Of a DNA stretch of 64,000 nt, positions 42,915 through 51,142 are shown piece by piece. This stretch comes from Devosia sp. 67-54 (GTDB lineage Bacteria > Pseudomonadota > Alphaproteobacteria > Rhizobiales > Devosiaceae). Position 1 is the first letter of the stretch. Every line of letters starts with the position of its first letter. The notes beneath the pieces were generated by a model. The model was not told the origin of the DNA. It did not search any database and worked only from the letters and a program-made list of their open reading frames with translations. The position numbers and the translations under genes were made by a program. Where the stretch lies: assembly GCF_001899075.1 (NCBI RefSeq), contig NZ_MKVA01000011.1, positions 496,001 to 560,000 on the forward strand. Direction: 5' to 3'.

Positions 42915-44156
42915 TTAGTTCAGGAAGCCGCCTTCCTTGGCTGCCGCCGCATAGGCCGCGCCGATGTCGTCGAGCGTCTTCTGGGCATCCTTGGAGCCCT
43001 TGAGGAAGTCGCCGATCTCGTTGCTGAGCGCGGTGTGCAGCAGGCCCATATAGGGCAGCATCGGATACGGCTTGGCGTTGCCGTTCGCCGTCGCGATCAC
43101 GCCGACCGCGGCCGGGCCAGGCTTGAAGCCCTTGATGAGCCAGGGCGCGACGTCGGGATGCTGGGTGGCGACTTCCGGGCGGATGGCGTGCATCATCGCC
43201 TGGAAGGAGGCCGTGGCGTCCTCGTCGGAGATATTCTTGGCGATGGAGAAGCCGTCCCACCACAGCGAGGCCGCAGCGATCGAGCCGCCGTTGAAGGTCG
43301 GCGCGGCGGCCAGCACGGTCTCGGCGGCGATGTCCTTGGACGGGCTGTCCGGCCCGATTACCGACCCGGCATACGACCCCCAGCCATCCATCATCGCGAC
43401 CTTGCCTGCGAGATAGGTCGCCTTCATCTCATTGGCGTCGTAGGTGAGGTAGTCTGGCGGCATGTACTGCGTCAGATCCTTCATCATCTGCAGCGTCTTG
43501 AGGCCGTTTTCGTTGTTGATCGCGAGCTTGGCCGAGCCTGGCTCGAAGAAGTCGGCACCGGTGCCGAGATAGAGGTTGACGAACTCGGCGCCGAGATCCC
43601 AGCCCGGCTTGTCGGCTGCGGCCAACGGATAGTCGAGGATGCCTTTGTCCTTGATCGTCTTGGCGGCGGCGAGCACGTCCTCGTACGATTTCGGCGGCTG
43701 TACGCCGGCCTTGTCGAGGATGTCCTTGCGGTAGAACAGATGCTGCGAATTGGCGTCGAAGGCGATGGCAACGGTCTTGCCGTCGACCTTGATCAACTGG
43801 TTGGGCTGCAGATCCTGACCGTATTTGGCGATCAGATCGTCGAGCGGCCGGATGAGGTCGCCGTTCAGCAGCGGCGCGATCGAATTGTTGGCGACCATGG
43901 CGACGGTGTACTCCGCCGGATTGATGGTCAGCGCCGGAACCTGCAGATCCTTGTGCTGCGTGGTGAGGTTGGCGGTGACGGTCACCTTGTCGCCGGCGCA
44001 TTCCTTGGCGCCGTCGGCCACGACCTTCAGCACGTCGAAATCGTTGGACAGGATGCGCACCGAACCCGACGCGATGCCGCAATCGGCCGCCAGCGCAGTG
44101 CCTCCCAGAAGGGTCAGGACAGCGAGAGAGACGCTCGCCCCCAAAAGGTGTTTCAT
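42915..44156 (-). CDS. ABC transporter substrate-binding protein, family 1 (sugar type)
   Basis: A 413-residue periplasmic protein with a clear signal peptide (LLGASVSLAVLTLLGGTALA, cut before ADCGI). SBP_bac_1 features include GKTVAIAFDANSQHLFYRKD near 125-145 and the aromatic-rich region WDGFSIAKN. First gene of the five-gene importer-amidase operon and placed just after the paired R2 operators, so its induction probably depends on R2. Ligand unknown. Confidence 0.9.
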   Translation of the reverse strand: MKHLLGASVSLAVLTLLGGTALAADCGIASGSVRILSNDFDVLKVVADGAKECAGDKVTVTANLTTQHKDLQVPALTINPAEYTVAMVANNSIAPLLNGDLIRPLDDLIAKYGQDLQPNQLIKVDGKTVAIAFDANSQHLFYRKDILDKAGVQPPKSYEDVLAAAKTIKDKGILDYPLAAADKPGWDLGAEFVNLYLGTGADFFEPGSAKLAINNENGLKTLQMMKDLTQYMPPDYLTYDANEMKATYLAGKVAMMDGWGSYAGSVIGPDSPSKDIAAETVLAAAPTFNGGSIAAASLWWDGFSIAKNISDEDATASFQAMMHAIRPEVATQHPDVAPWLIKGFKPGPAAVGVIATANGNAKPYPMLPYMGLLHTALSNEIGDFLKGSKDAQKTLDDIGAAYAAAAKEGGFLN

Positions 44157-44297
44157 GTCGTTCTCCTCTATGGCGGATCCCCTGTTCCCGGTCCGCGCAA
44201 ATGTTGCTTTGCGCAGCGCAAGAGACCGATGACGATCCCCGAAACACCCCTCCCGCGGGAGTTTCCTCGCCCTGCACCATCAAAACCTAGACTGGTT

Positions 44298-44313
44298 TTG
44301 CATACGAATGCAA
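44298..44313. promoter_or_regulatory. LacI-type operator R2, copy 1 before the importer operon
   Basis: TTGCATACGAATGCAA, the R2 palindrome with one arm changed at the second base from the centre. It lies 141 bases upstream of the binding-protein start on the minus strand and is paired with the site at 44322. Confidence 0.78.
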
Positions 44314-44321
44314 ACTGTTTC

Positions 44322-44335
44322 TGCATTCGTATGCA
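44322..44335. promoter_or_regulatory. LacI-type operator R2, copy 2 before the importer operon
   Basis: TGCATTCGTATGCA, centred 23 bp from copy 1, the same spacing as the R1 pair at 8683/8705. Confidence 0.78.
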
Positions 44336-44603
44336 TTGTGCATCGCAATGCCCCGCTGGCTTCAACCCGCGCTAGGTGTTCGAAAACAATGGCCGGCGTG
44401 CCACGGGCCATCCACGGCTATATCGGGCCCGCGGACCGGACCGGGCCGGATGTCGATCTCGATGACGGTAAACGGCCAAATATCTGTTCGGCGGAGGTCA
44501 AATGCGCCTATGCGAAGGTCGGCGTGATCTCCTTGCGGAAGCCTCTGCTTCGCGCCTGGCAACGGTCTCTGCAGCTCCAGTCGGAACCCGGACTTGGTGC
44601 GAA

Positions 44604-44627
44604 GCCGGGCCGCCGGCGCGGCCCGGC
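44604..44627 (-). terminator. GC-rich hairpin after cydX
   Basis: Perfect nine-base inverted repeat GCCGGGCCG / CGGCCCGGC with a six-base loop, starting nine bases beyond the cydX stop. There is no T run, so termination may need Rho, or the stem may protect the 3' end of the cyd transcript. Confidence 0.45.
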
Positions 44628-44635
44628 CTCTTGGC

Positions 44636-44755
44636 TCAGTCCTTGCGCACCTTTGCCGGCGCCGGCTCGGGGTCGCGCAGCTCGTACCACATGGCGTTGA
44701 GGATGCCGAAGCTGCAGGCGAGGCTGACGCCGAGAATCCAGGAGAAATACCACAT
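44636..44755 (-). CDS. cydX: Cytochrome bd oxidase small subunit CydX
   Basis: A 39-residue protein, MWYFSWILGVSLACSFGILN at its N terminus followed by AMWYELRD and a short charged tail. This is the CydX pattern: one membrane helix starting MWYF or MWYL and the Glu-containing exit motif. CydX binds CydA and is needed for a stable bd oxidase in enterobacteria. It lies 12 bases after the cydB stop with AAGGA eight bases before its ATG, so it is the third gene of cydABX. Confidence 0.92.
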   Translation of the reverse strand: MWYFSWILGVSLACSFGILNAMWYELRDPEPAPAKVRKD

Positions 44756-44767
44756 CGTTCGGTTCCT

Positions 44768-45916
44768 TCAGTAAGCGTTGGGGTTGCGGTTGAGGCTGGC
44801 GGTGGTCACCGTGCCCCGCATCACCCGGTAGACCCAGGCGGTGTAGGCCAAAATGATCGGCAGGAAGACCACGGTGGCGCAGAGCATGATGAAGAGCGTC
44901 ATCTGGCTCGACGAGGCGTCCCACACCGTGAAGCTCGCCGTGGGATCGACCGACGAGGGCATCAGGAACGGAAAGAGGGACAGGCCCGCCGTCGAGATGA
45001 TGCCGAAGATGGCAAGGCTGGAGCCGAACAGCCCCAGCATCCTGGCGCGAAGCTCCAGCGCCAGATAGGCGATGACGCTGCCCAGGACGGCGAGGACCGG
45101 AGCGACGATGGTCCACGGCATCGCGGCGTAGTTGTTGCGCCAGGCGCCCTGCGCAATCGTCACGGTCTTGCCGAGGGGGTTCGATGGTCCGGCCATGTTC
45201 TGGACGCTGGTGACCTGGTAGCCGTTGAGCAGGAACAGCGTCACGATGCCCCCGAGCAGGAAGATCACCAGCGTCGCCGCGGCGGCCCACCTGCCATAGG
45301 TGCGGGCGCGTTCGGCGATGTCGCCGCTGGTCCGGGCGGCGATGACGGTCGCGCCCTGCGTGGTGAGCATCGACAGGCTCAACAGGCCGGTGAGCAGCGC
45401 AAAGGGCGTGAGCAGGCCGAAGAAATTGCCCTGGTAGCTGGCCCGGAGCGTGTCGTCGAGCTGGTAGGGGACCCCGAGAAACAGGTTGCCGACGGCGACG
45501 CCGAAGATCAGCGACGGCACGAAGCCGCCCACGAACAGGGCCCAGTCCCACGCCGTGCGCCAGCGCGGATCGGCGATCTTGCCGCGGAACTTGAAGCCGA
45601 CCGGCCTCAGGATCAGCGCCAGCAGGATGGCGATCATCGCGAGGTAGAACCCCGAAAAGCTCGCCGCGTAGATCGCCGGCCAGGCCGCGAAGATGGCGCC
45701 GCCGCCGAGCACCAGCCAGACCTGGTTGCCTTCCCAGGTGGGCCCCGAAAGATTGAGCACCACGCGGCGCTCCTCGTCGGTGCGGGCAACGAAGGGAAGG
45801 AGGGTTCCCATGCCGAGGTCCATGCCGCCCATGACGGCAAAGCCGATGAGCAATATGCCGAGCAGGGCCCACCAGATCAGGCGAAGGGTTTCGTAGTCGA
45901 GTGGAATGCTGCTCAT
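44768..45916 (-). CDS. cydB: Cytochrome d ubiquinol oxidase subunit II
   Basis: A 382-residue membrane protein with about eight helices. The N-terminal helix FAVMGGMDLGMGTLLP, then NLSGPTWEGNQVWLVLGGGA, are CydB signatures. With CydA and CydX it forms the bd-type quinol oxidase, which reduces oxygen to water with high affinity and does not pump protons. Its ATG overlaps the cydA stop by four bases. Confidence 0.95.
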   Translation of the reverse strand: MSSIPLDYETLRLIWWALLGILLIGFAVMGGMDLGMGTLLPFVARTDEERRVVLNLSGPTWEGNQVWLVLGGGAIFAAWPAIYAASFSGFYLAMIAILLALILRPVGFKFRGKIADPRWRTAWDWALFVGGFVPSLIFGVAVGNLFLGVPYQLDDTLRASYQGNFFGLLTPFALLTGLLSLSMLTTQGATVIAARTSGDIAERARTYGRWAAAATLVIFLLGGIVTLFLLNGYQVTSVQNMAGPSNPLGKTVTIAQGAWRNNYAAMPWTIVAPVLAVLGSVIAYLALELRARMLGLFGSSLAIFGIISTAGLSLFPFLMPSSVDPTASFTVWDASSSQMTLFIMLCATVVFLPIILAYTAWVYRVMRGTVTTASLNRNPNAY

Positions 45917-47496
45917 TTGGCGGGCTCCAGCTTGGCGGCACCCGTAGCCGGGGCCGGCATGTCTTCATCGAGGTCGAGGACGGATTGCTCGGATGGGCCA
46001 TGCTTGATGGCGCGAACCATCAGCCAGACCATGATGGCGAGCAGCACGGTGTAGACGAGCACGTAGAAGCTCAGCGAGATCGCGAGGTCCCACACGCTGA
46101 GGCCCGAAGCGGCGTAGAAGGTGGGCAGGATGCCCTCCACCACCCAAGGCTGCCGGCCGAGCTCGGCGATGAGCCAGCCGCTTTCGATCGCGAGCCAGGG
46201 CAGCGGCAGGGCCCACACCGCGACCCAGAGCCAGGCCCGGCTCGTCTCGAGCCGATGGGTCGAGGCCTTCCAGAACCAGAAGGCGAAGAACGCGATGAAG
46301 AAGAAGCCTACGGCCACCATGAGCCGGAAGGTCCAGAACAGCACCCAGACGTCCGGCACCGTGCTCTGCGCGGCCTTGGCGATGTCCTCGCTGGTGGCGT
46401 TCTCGACGCCGTTGGGGAACTGCTTGAGCAGCAGCGCGTAGCCCAGATCCTGCTGCGTCTGCTGGAAGGTGGCTCGCGCTGCCTGGTCGGTGGGGTTGGC
46501 GTGGATCTGCTGCAGCGCCTTGTAAGCGACGATGCCGTTGGTGATGCGGCCCTCGGCAGCCTTCACCAGATCGTCGATCCCGATGACCGGCTGGTCGAAA
46601 GACCGGGTGGCAATCAGGCCGAACACCCACGGAATACGGATCGCGAACTGCTGGCCATCGCCGGTCGGGACGGCGAACAAGGTGAAGGAGGCGGGCGCCT
46701 GCTGCGTCTCGTACATGTCCTCCATCGCGGCCAGCTTCATCTTCTGGTGCGCGGTGGTCTCGTAGCCGGACTCGTCGCCGAGCACGACCACCGACAGCGC
46801 CGCGGCCAGGCCAAAGCTCGCCGCCACCACCATCGAGCGGATCGCGACATCGCGGTGACGCTTCTGCAGCAGGAACAGCGCACTGACGGCGAGCACGAAC
46901 ACCGCGCCGCTGACATAGCCGGCGCTGACGGTATGCACGAACTTGGCCTGCGCGACCGGATTGAAGATCACGTCGATGAAGTTCGTGACCTCCATGCGCA
47001 TCGTGTCGGGATTGAATTTTGCGCCGACGGGGTTCTGCATCCAGCCATTGGCGATGAGAATCCAGAGCGCCGAGAAATTGGCGCCGATCGCGACGAGCCA
47101 TGTCACCGCCAGATGCCCCACCGGCTTCAGCCGATCCCAGCCGAAGAAGAAGAGGCCGATGAACGTCGCCTCGAGGAAGAAGGCCATCAGGCCCTCGATG
47201 GCGAGCGGCGCGCCGAAGATGTCGCCGACATAGTGGCTGTAATAGCTCCAGTTCATGCCGAACTGGAACTCCATTACGACGCCGGTGGCGACGCCCATGG
47301 CGAAATTGATGCCGAACAGGGTTCCCCAGAACAACGTCGCCTTGCGCCAGACCGGGCGGCCGGTCATGACATAGACGCTCTCCATCACGGCCATCAGGAA
47401 GGAGAGGCCGAGGGTGAGGGGAACGAAGATGAAGTGATACATCGCCGTCGCGGCGAACTGCAGCCGCGATAGTTCGACGACGAGGGGATCGACCAT
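45913..47496 (-). CDS. cydA: Cytochrome d ubiquinol oxidase subunit I
   Basis: A 527-residue membrane protein holding the three hemes. The heme b595 ligand is H21 in TAMYHFIFVPLTLG, the b558 ligands are the His in KFVHTVSAGYV and the Met in LFWTFRLMVAVGF, and the GRQPW motif lies near the C terminus in LGRQPWVVEG. The length is close to the E. coli protein. First gene of cydABX; an FNR/FixK-type box lies 75 bases upstream in the shared promoter with cydDC. Confidence 0.95.
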   Translation of the reverse strand: MVDPLVVELSRLQFAATAMYHFIFVPLTLGLSFLMAVMESVYVMTGRPVWRKATLFWGTLFGINFAMGVATGVVMEFQFGMNWSYYSHYVGDIFGAPLAIEGLMAFFLEATFIGLFFFGWDRLKPVGHLAVTWLVAIGANFSALWILIANGWMQNPVGAKFNPDTMRMEVTNFIDVIFNPVAQAKFVHTVSAGYVSGAVFVLAVSALFLLQKRHRDVAIRSMVVAASFGLAAALSVVVLGDESGYETTAHQKMKLAAMEDMYETQQAPASFTLFAVPTGDGQQFAIRIPWVFGLIATRSFDQPVIGIDDLVKAAEGRITNGIVAYKALQQIHANPTDQAARATFQQTQQDLGYALLLKQFPNGVENATSEDIAKAAQSTVPDVWVLFWTFRLMVAVGFFFIAFFAFWFWKASTHRLETSRAWLWVAVWALPLPWLAIESGWLIAELGRQPWVVEGILPTFYAASGLSVWDLAISLSFYVLVYTVLLAIMVWLMVRAIKHGPSEQSVLDLDEDMPAPATGAAKLEPAK

Positions 47497-47570
47497 GTCG
47501 AAGAATCCTTATGCTTGGACCGGCCTCGGGCCGGCCAGGACGTCGATAGGCGCGCGGCGGCCGATCCACC

Positions 47571-47584
47571 TTGATGTGAGTCAA
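47571..47584. promoter_or_regulatory. FNR/FixK-type anaerobox between cydA and cydD
   Basis: TTGATGTGAGTCAA fits the TTGAT-N4-ATCAA consensus at nine of ten defined positions. It lies between divergent cydABX (start 47496) and cydDC (start 47619), where a low-oxygen activator could raise both. Confidence 0.7.
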
Positions 47585-47618
47585 AGGGGACGGATGGGAG
47601 GGCCGGTAGGGTGTCGGA

Positions 47619-49376
47619 ATGACCCCGCCCCCCGCCTCAGCCCATGCGCTGCGCCCCCGCAAATTGCTTGGTCAACTGGGCCGGAGCGGCGGGGTCAGCC
47701 AGACGCTCTCCATGACCATGCCGCTGCTCGCCGGCGCGCTGCTGTTGCCGCAGGCATGGCTGCTGGCCCACGTCATCGATCGTGCGGTCGTGGCAGGGGA
47801 GGGGCCGCAGCTGCTGTTCGTGCCGCTTGCCGTCATCGCATCGCTGCTGGCCCTTCGCATCGCGCTCGCGCTTGTCGGCGACGTGGCGGGGATCAAGGCT
47901 GGCGAGGCGGGCAAGGCCCGACTGCGCGAGACGCTCATCGGCGATATGCTCGGCCGGTCGCCGAGCTGGACCGCAGAGCGCGCGAGCGGCGCCCTCGCGA
48001 CCGCCGTCATCGAACACGTCGAGGCGATGGACGGCTACCTGACGCGCTATCTGCCGGCGATGGCGCAGGCGGCGCTGTTGCCTCTGGCTTTTGCCGTGGT
48101 GATTCTGCCGATCGACTGGATGGCGGCGCTGCTGCTGCTGGTCGCGGCTCCGCTGATCCCGGTGTTCATGGCTCTGGCCGGCTGGGGCGCGCAGGCCGCG
48201 AGCGAGCGCCAGGCCACCGCATTGAGCCGGCTCAGCGGCTACTTCGCCGACCGCCTGCGCGGCATCACGACGCTCAAGCTCTTTGGCCGCGAAGCGGCCG
48301 AGACCGACGGCGTGGAACGTGCGAGCGAGGCGCTTCGAATCCGCACCATGCGCGTGATGCGCATTGCCTTCCTGAGCTCGGCCGTGCTGGAGTTTTTTGC
48401 CGCGCTGGGCGTTGCGGGGGTGGCGCTCTATGTCGGCCTGACGTTCCTGCATCTCGTCAACTTGCGGAGTGCGCCGCTGTCGCTCGAGGCCGGGTTGTTC
48501 TGCCTGCTGATGGCGCCGGAGGTGTTCGCGCCGTTGCGCACCCTTGCTGCCCACTACCATGACCAGGCTGCGGCGAAGGCGGCGCTGGCGGAGCTGCAGA
48601 AGCTGTTCGGCGAGGTGCCGGCCCTCCAATCGCAGACTGCCCCGCACCGAGCGCCCGACCCGAATTTCGAGGTCGTCCCGGCTGCCGTCACCCTGTCGGC
48701 GGTGCGCGTTGCGTCGCCGACCGGCGCGACGGTCATCGAGGATCTCGATCTGGTCGTGAAGCCGGGCGAGCACGTGGCCATCCTGGGGCCGAGCGGCTCG
48801 GGAAAGTCCACCTTGCTCTCGGTGATCGCGGGGCTCGCGCCCTACGAGGGATCGATCCGGCTCGACGGACGTGAACTGCGCGAAATCGAGCCGCAGGTGC
48901 TGCGGCGCAGTATCGGCGCCTTGGGCCAGCGGCCAACGATCTTTGCGGCCTCGATGGCGGAGAATATCCGGCTGGGACGACCGCAGGCATGCCCGACCTC
49001 GGTGCTGAGGGCGGCCGATCGAGCGCGAGTAACGGAGTTTGCCGGCGGGTTGCCGCAAGGTCTCGATACGCTGCTGGGCGACGGTGGCATCGGACTGTCG
49101 GGAGGCGAACTGCAGCGGGTCGCCCTGGCGCGGATCTACCTGCTCGAGCGCGGTCTGCTGCTGCTCGACGAGCCGACGTCGCATCTCGACGTTCTCACCG
49201 AGGCGCGCGTGCTCGATGGCCTCTGCGATTTCGCACGTGGCCGCACGATGATCGTCTTCACCCACTCGCTTGCCGTGGCGGCGCGCATGGATCGCTGCTA
49301 CCGGCTCGCGCAGGGACACCTGCTGGCGACGCCGCGGCCGGCGGCCGAATGGCCGGCGCAGCGAGGTGCCGCATGA
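47619..49376 (+). CDS. cydD: Thiol reductant ABC exporter subunit CydD
   Basis: A 585-residue half-transporter with an N-terminal membrane domain (about six helices to residue 320) and a C-terminal ATPase: Walker A GPSGSGKST, signature LSGGELQRVALARI, Walker B LLLLDEPTSHLD. With CydC it exports cysteine/glutathione-type thiols or heme-related reductant to the periplasm, which is required for bd oxidase assembly. The position next to cydABX supports the assignment. The stop overlaps cydC by four bases. Confidence 0.92.
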   Translation: MTPPPASAHALRPRKLLGQLGRSGGVSQTLSMTMPLLAGALLLPQAWLLAHVIDRAVVAGEGPQLLFVPLAVIASLLALRIALALVGDVAGIKAGEAGKARLRETLIGDMLGRSPSWTAERASGALATAVIEHVEAMDGYLTRYLPAMAQAALLPLAFAVVILPIDWMAALLLLVAAPLIPVFMALAGWGAQAASERQATALSRLSGYFADRLRGITTLKLFGREAAETDGVERASEALRIRTMRVMRIAFLSSAVLEFFAALGVAGVALYVGLTFLHLVNLRSAPLSLEAGLFCLLMAPEVFAPLRTLAAHYHDQAAAKAALAELQKLFGEVPALQSQTAPHRAPDPNFEVVPAAVTLSAVRVASPTGATVIEDLDLVVKPGEHVAILGPSGSGKSTLLSVIAGLAPYEGSIRLDGRELREIEPQVLRRSIGALGQRPTIFAASMAENIRLGRPQACPTSVLRAADRARVTEFAGGLPQGLDTLLGDGGIGLSGGELQRVALARIYLLERGLLLLDEPTSHLDVLTEARVLDGLCDFARGRTMIVFTHSLAVAARMDRCYRLAQGHLLATPRPAAEWPAQRGAA

Positions 49377-51031
49377 AGGCGCTCGCCTATGTGTTGCCGC
49401 TCGTCGGACGGCTGCGCGGTCCGTTGCTGCTGACGCTGGGGCTGTCCCTCGTCACCCTGGCGGCGGGCGTGGCGCTGCTCGGCATCTCCGGCTGGTTCCT
49501 GACCGCTGCCGCCATCACCACGGCGGGGGTGGCCTTCAATCTGTTTGCGCCATCGGCGGGCGTGCGTGGCCTGTCCTTTGTGCGCATCCTGTCGCGCTAC
49601 GGCGAAAAGGTGACGGGACACGACGCGACCCTGCGGCTGCTGTCGAGCCTCAGGCGATCGACCTTCGCCGGCCTGTTCCGGCTCGTTCCCGTCAGCCGCC
49701 TGTTCGGCCGCGGCGATCTGGTCAGCCGGCTGGTCGCCGATCTCGATGCGCTCGACAGCATCTTCCTGGTCGGACTTGGTCCGCTTGCGACGGCGGTCAT
49801 GGCCGGAACCGGAATGACGGTGCTGCTTGCGTTCACCCTGCCAGCCGCGGCTGCGGTCTACGCTGTCGGGTTTGCCGTCGCGACCGTGGGCGTGCCGGTC
49901 CTGCTGGTCGTCGCGTCGCGGCGCGCAGGAGCCGAGATCGTCGCGTCGTCAGCCGCGCTCAGAAGCGCGATCCTCGACGGTATCGAGGGACACCAGGACC
50001 TCGTCCTGTTCGATGCGGTCGGCCGGGCGCGGGAGAGCGCCGAGCGCTGCGCCGGCCGGCTGTCGGCAGCCAAGGCGCGATTGGGTCGGATGACGGCGTG
50101 GGCATCGGCTGCGGTTCAAGCCCTTTCGGGGATGGTTCTGGTCGCCACGCTCGCCTGTGGCCTGAGTGCAGTAAATGGCCGGGCGATCGATGGGCCTCTG
50201 ATGGTGGGACTCGTGCTCGCCGTGGTCGCGAGTTTCGAGGCGTCGGCCGTGGTGGTGCGGAGCGCGCGCGGGATCGCGGCGGCGGCAGCCGCCGCCGATC
50301 GCCTGTCGGCGCTTGCCGGGATGCCGTCCTCGATCGTCGAGCCGGCCGATCCGAAGGCGCTTCCTCCGGGCGGCACCGTCGGTTTCGAGGATGTCCGATT
50401 CTCCTACCGTGATGGTGCGGCCGTGCTCGACGGCGTGAGCTTTCATGTCGCGGAGGGTGAATGCGTGGCCATCAAGGGGCCGAGCGGGGTAGGCAAGTCG
50501 ACCATCGCGCAGCTGCTGGTGCGGCTGATCGATCCGGCGGCGGGCCGGGTGATGATCAATGGCCGTGACGTGCGCGAAGTTGGCAGCGCCGCGCTGCGGC
50601 AGCGCGTCGCGCTGATGACGCAGGATGCACCGGTCTTCAACGCCACCGTTCGGAACAATCTGCTGATCGGACGCCCCGACGCCGCCGACGAGGCCCTGTG
50701 GGTCGTGCTCGATCTCGTCGGGATGAAGGACGTTGTGTCGCATCTCGCGGCCGGGCTCGACACCGTGCTCGGCGAAGGCGGGCGTACGCTGTCGGCCGGG
50801 CAGGCCCGGCGCATCTGCCTTGCCCGCACGCTGCTGTCGCCGGCATCGATTATCGTCCTCGACGAGCCCACCGCCGGATTGGACGTCGACGCCGAGCGCG
50901 CGTTTCTGGAGGATGTGCCGAGTGCAGTTGCCGGCCGGACGATGATCGTGATCACCCACGCCGAGCTTCCTCCGGCGTTCGGCCGGGTGCTCGAGCTCAG
51001 AGCCGGTTGCATCGCCGCGAACGACGCCTGA
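49373..51031 (+). CDS. cydC: Thiol reductant ABC exporter subunit CydC
   Basis: A 552-residue ABC half-transporter. The membrane part begins YVLPLVGRLRGPLLLTLGLS and contains the CydC-typical LGISGWFLTAAAITTAG. The ATPase has Walker A GPSGVGKST, signature LSAGQARRICLARTL and Walker B IIVLDEPTAGLD. ATG 49373 overlaps the cydD stop (ATGA), so the two subunits are translated together. Confidence 0.92.
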   Translation: MKALAYVLPLVGRLRGPLLLTLGLSLVTLAAGVALLGISGWFLTAAAITTAGVAFNLFAPSAGVRGLSFVRILSRYGEKVTGHDATLRLLSSLRRSTFAGLFRLVPVSRLFGRGDLVSRLVADLDALDSIFLVGLGPLATAVMAGTGMTVLLAFTLPAAAAVYAVGFAVATVGVPVLLVVASRRAGAEIVASSAALRSAILDGIEGHQDLVLFDAVGRARESAERCAGRLSAAKARLGRMTAWASAAVQALSGMVLVATLACGLSAVNGRAIDGPLMVGLVLAVVASFEASAVVVRSARGIAAAAAAADRLSALAGMPSSIVEPADPKALPPGGTVGFEDVRFSYRDGAAVLDGVSFHVAEGECVAIKGPSGVGKSTIAQLLVRLIDPAAGRVMINGRDVREVGSAALRQRVALMTQDAPVFNATVRNNLLIGRPDAADEALWVVLDLVGMKDVVSHLAAGLDTVLGEGGRTLSAGQARRICLARTLLSPASIIVLDEPTAGLDVDAERAFLEDVPSAVAGRTMIVITHAELPPAFGRVLELRAGCIAANDA

Positions 51032-51142
51032 GGCTTGGCCGGGCCCACATTCCGGCAAGGCCGGGCGACGCCGGCGATGCACCCGCGCCGATTTTGTTGC
51101 GAACCGCCTCCGTTAAAGGCATGAACGTCGCCCGGAGGTTTC

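Noticed and set aside
42759-44375. Long plus-strand frame of 538 codons over the R2 binding protein
   Set aside because: Antisense shadow. The minus-strand frame has a signal peptide and family motifs.
44594-47472. Long plus-strand frames (44594-46054 and 45901-47472) across cydB and cydA
   Set aside because: These are antisense shadows full of Arg, His, Glu and Asp; the minus strand encodes well-defined cytochrome bd subunits with heme ligands.
47637-49319. Long minus-strand frame over cydD
   Set aside because: No recognisable domain; cydD on the other strand has all ATPase motifs.
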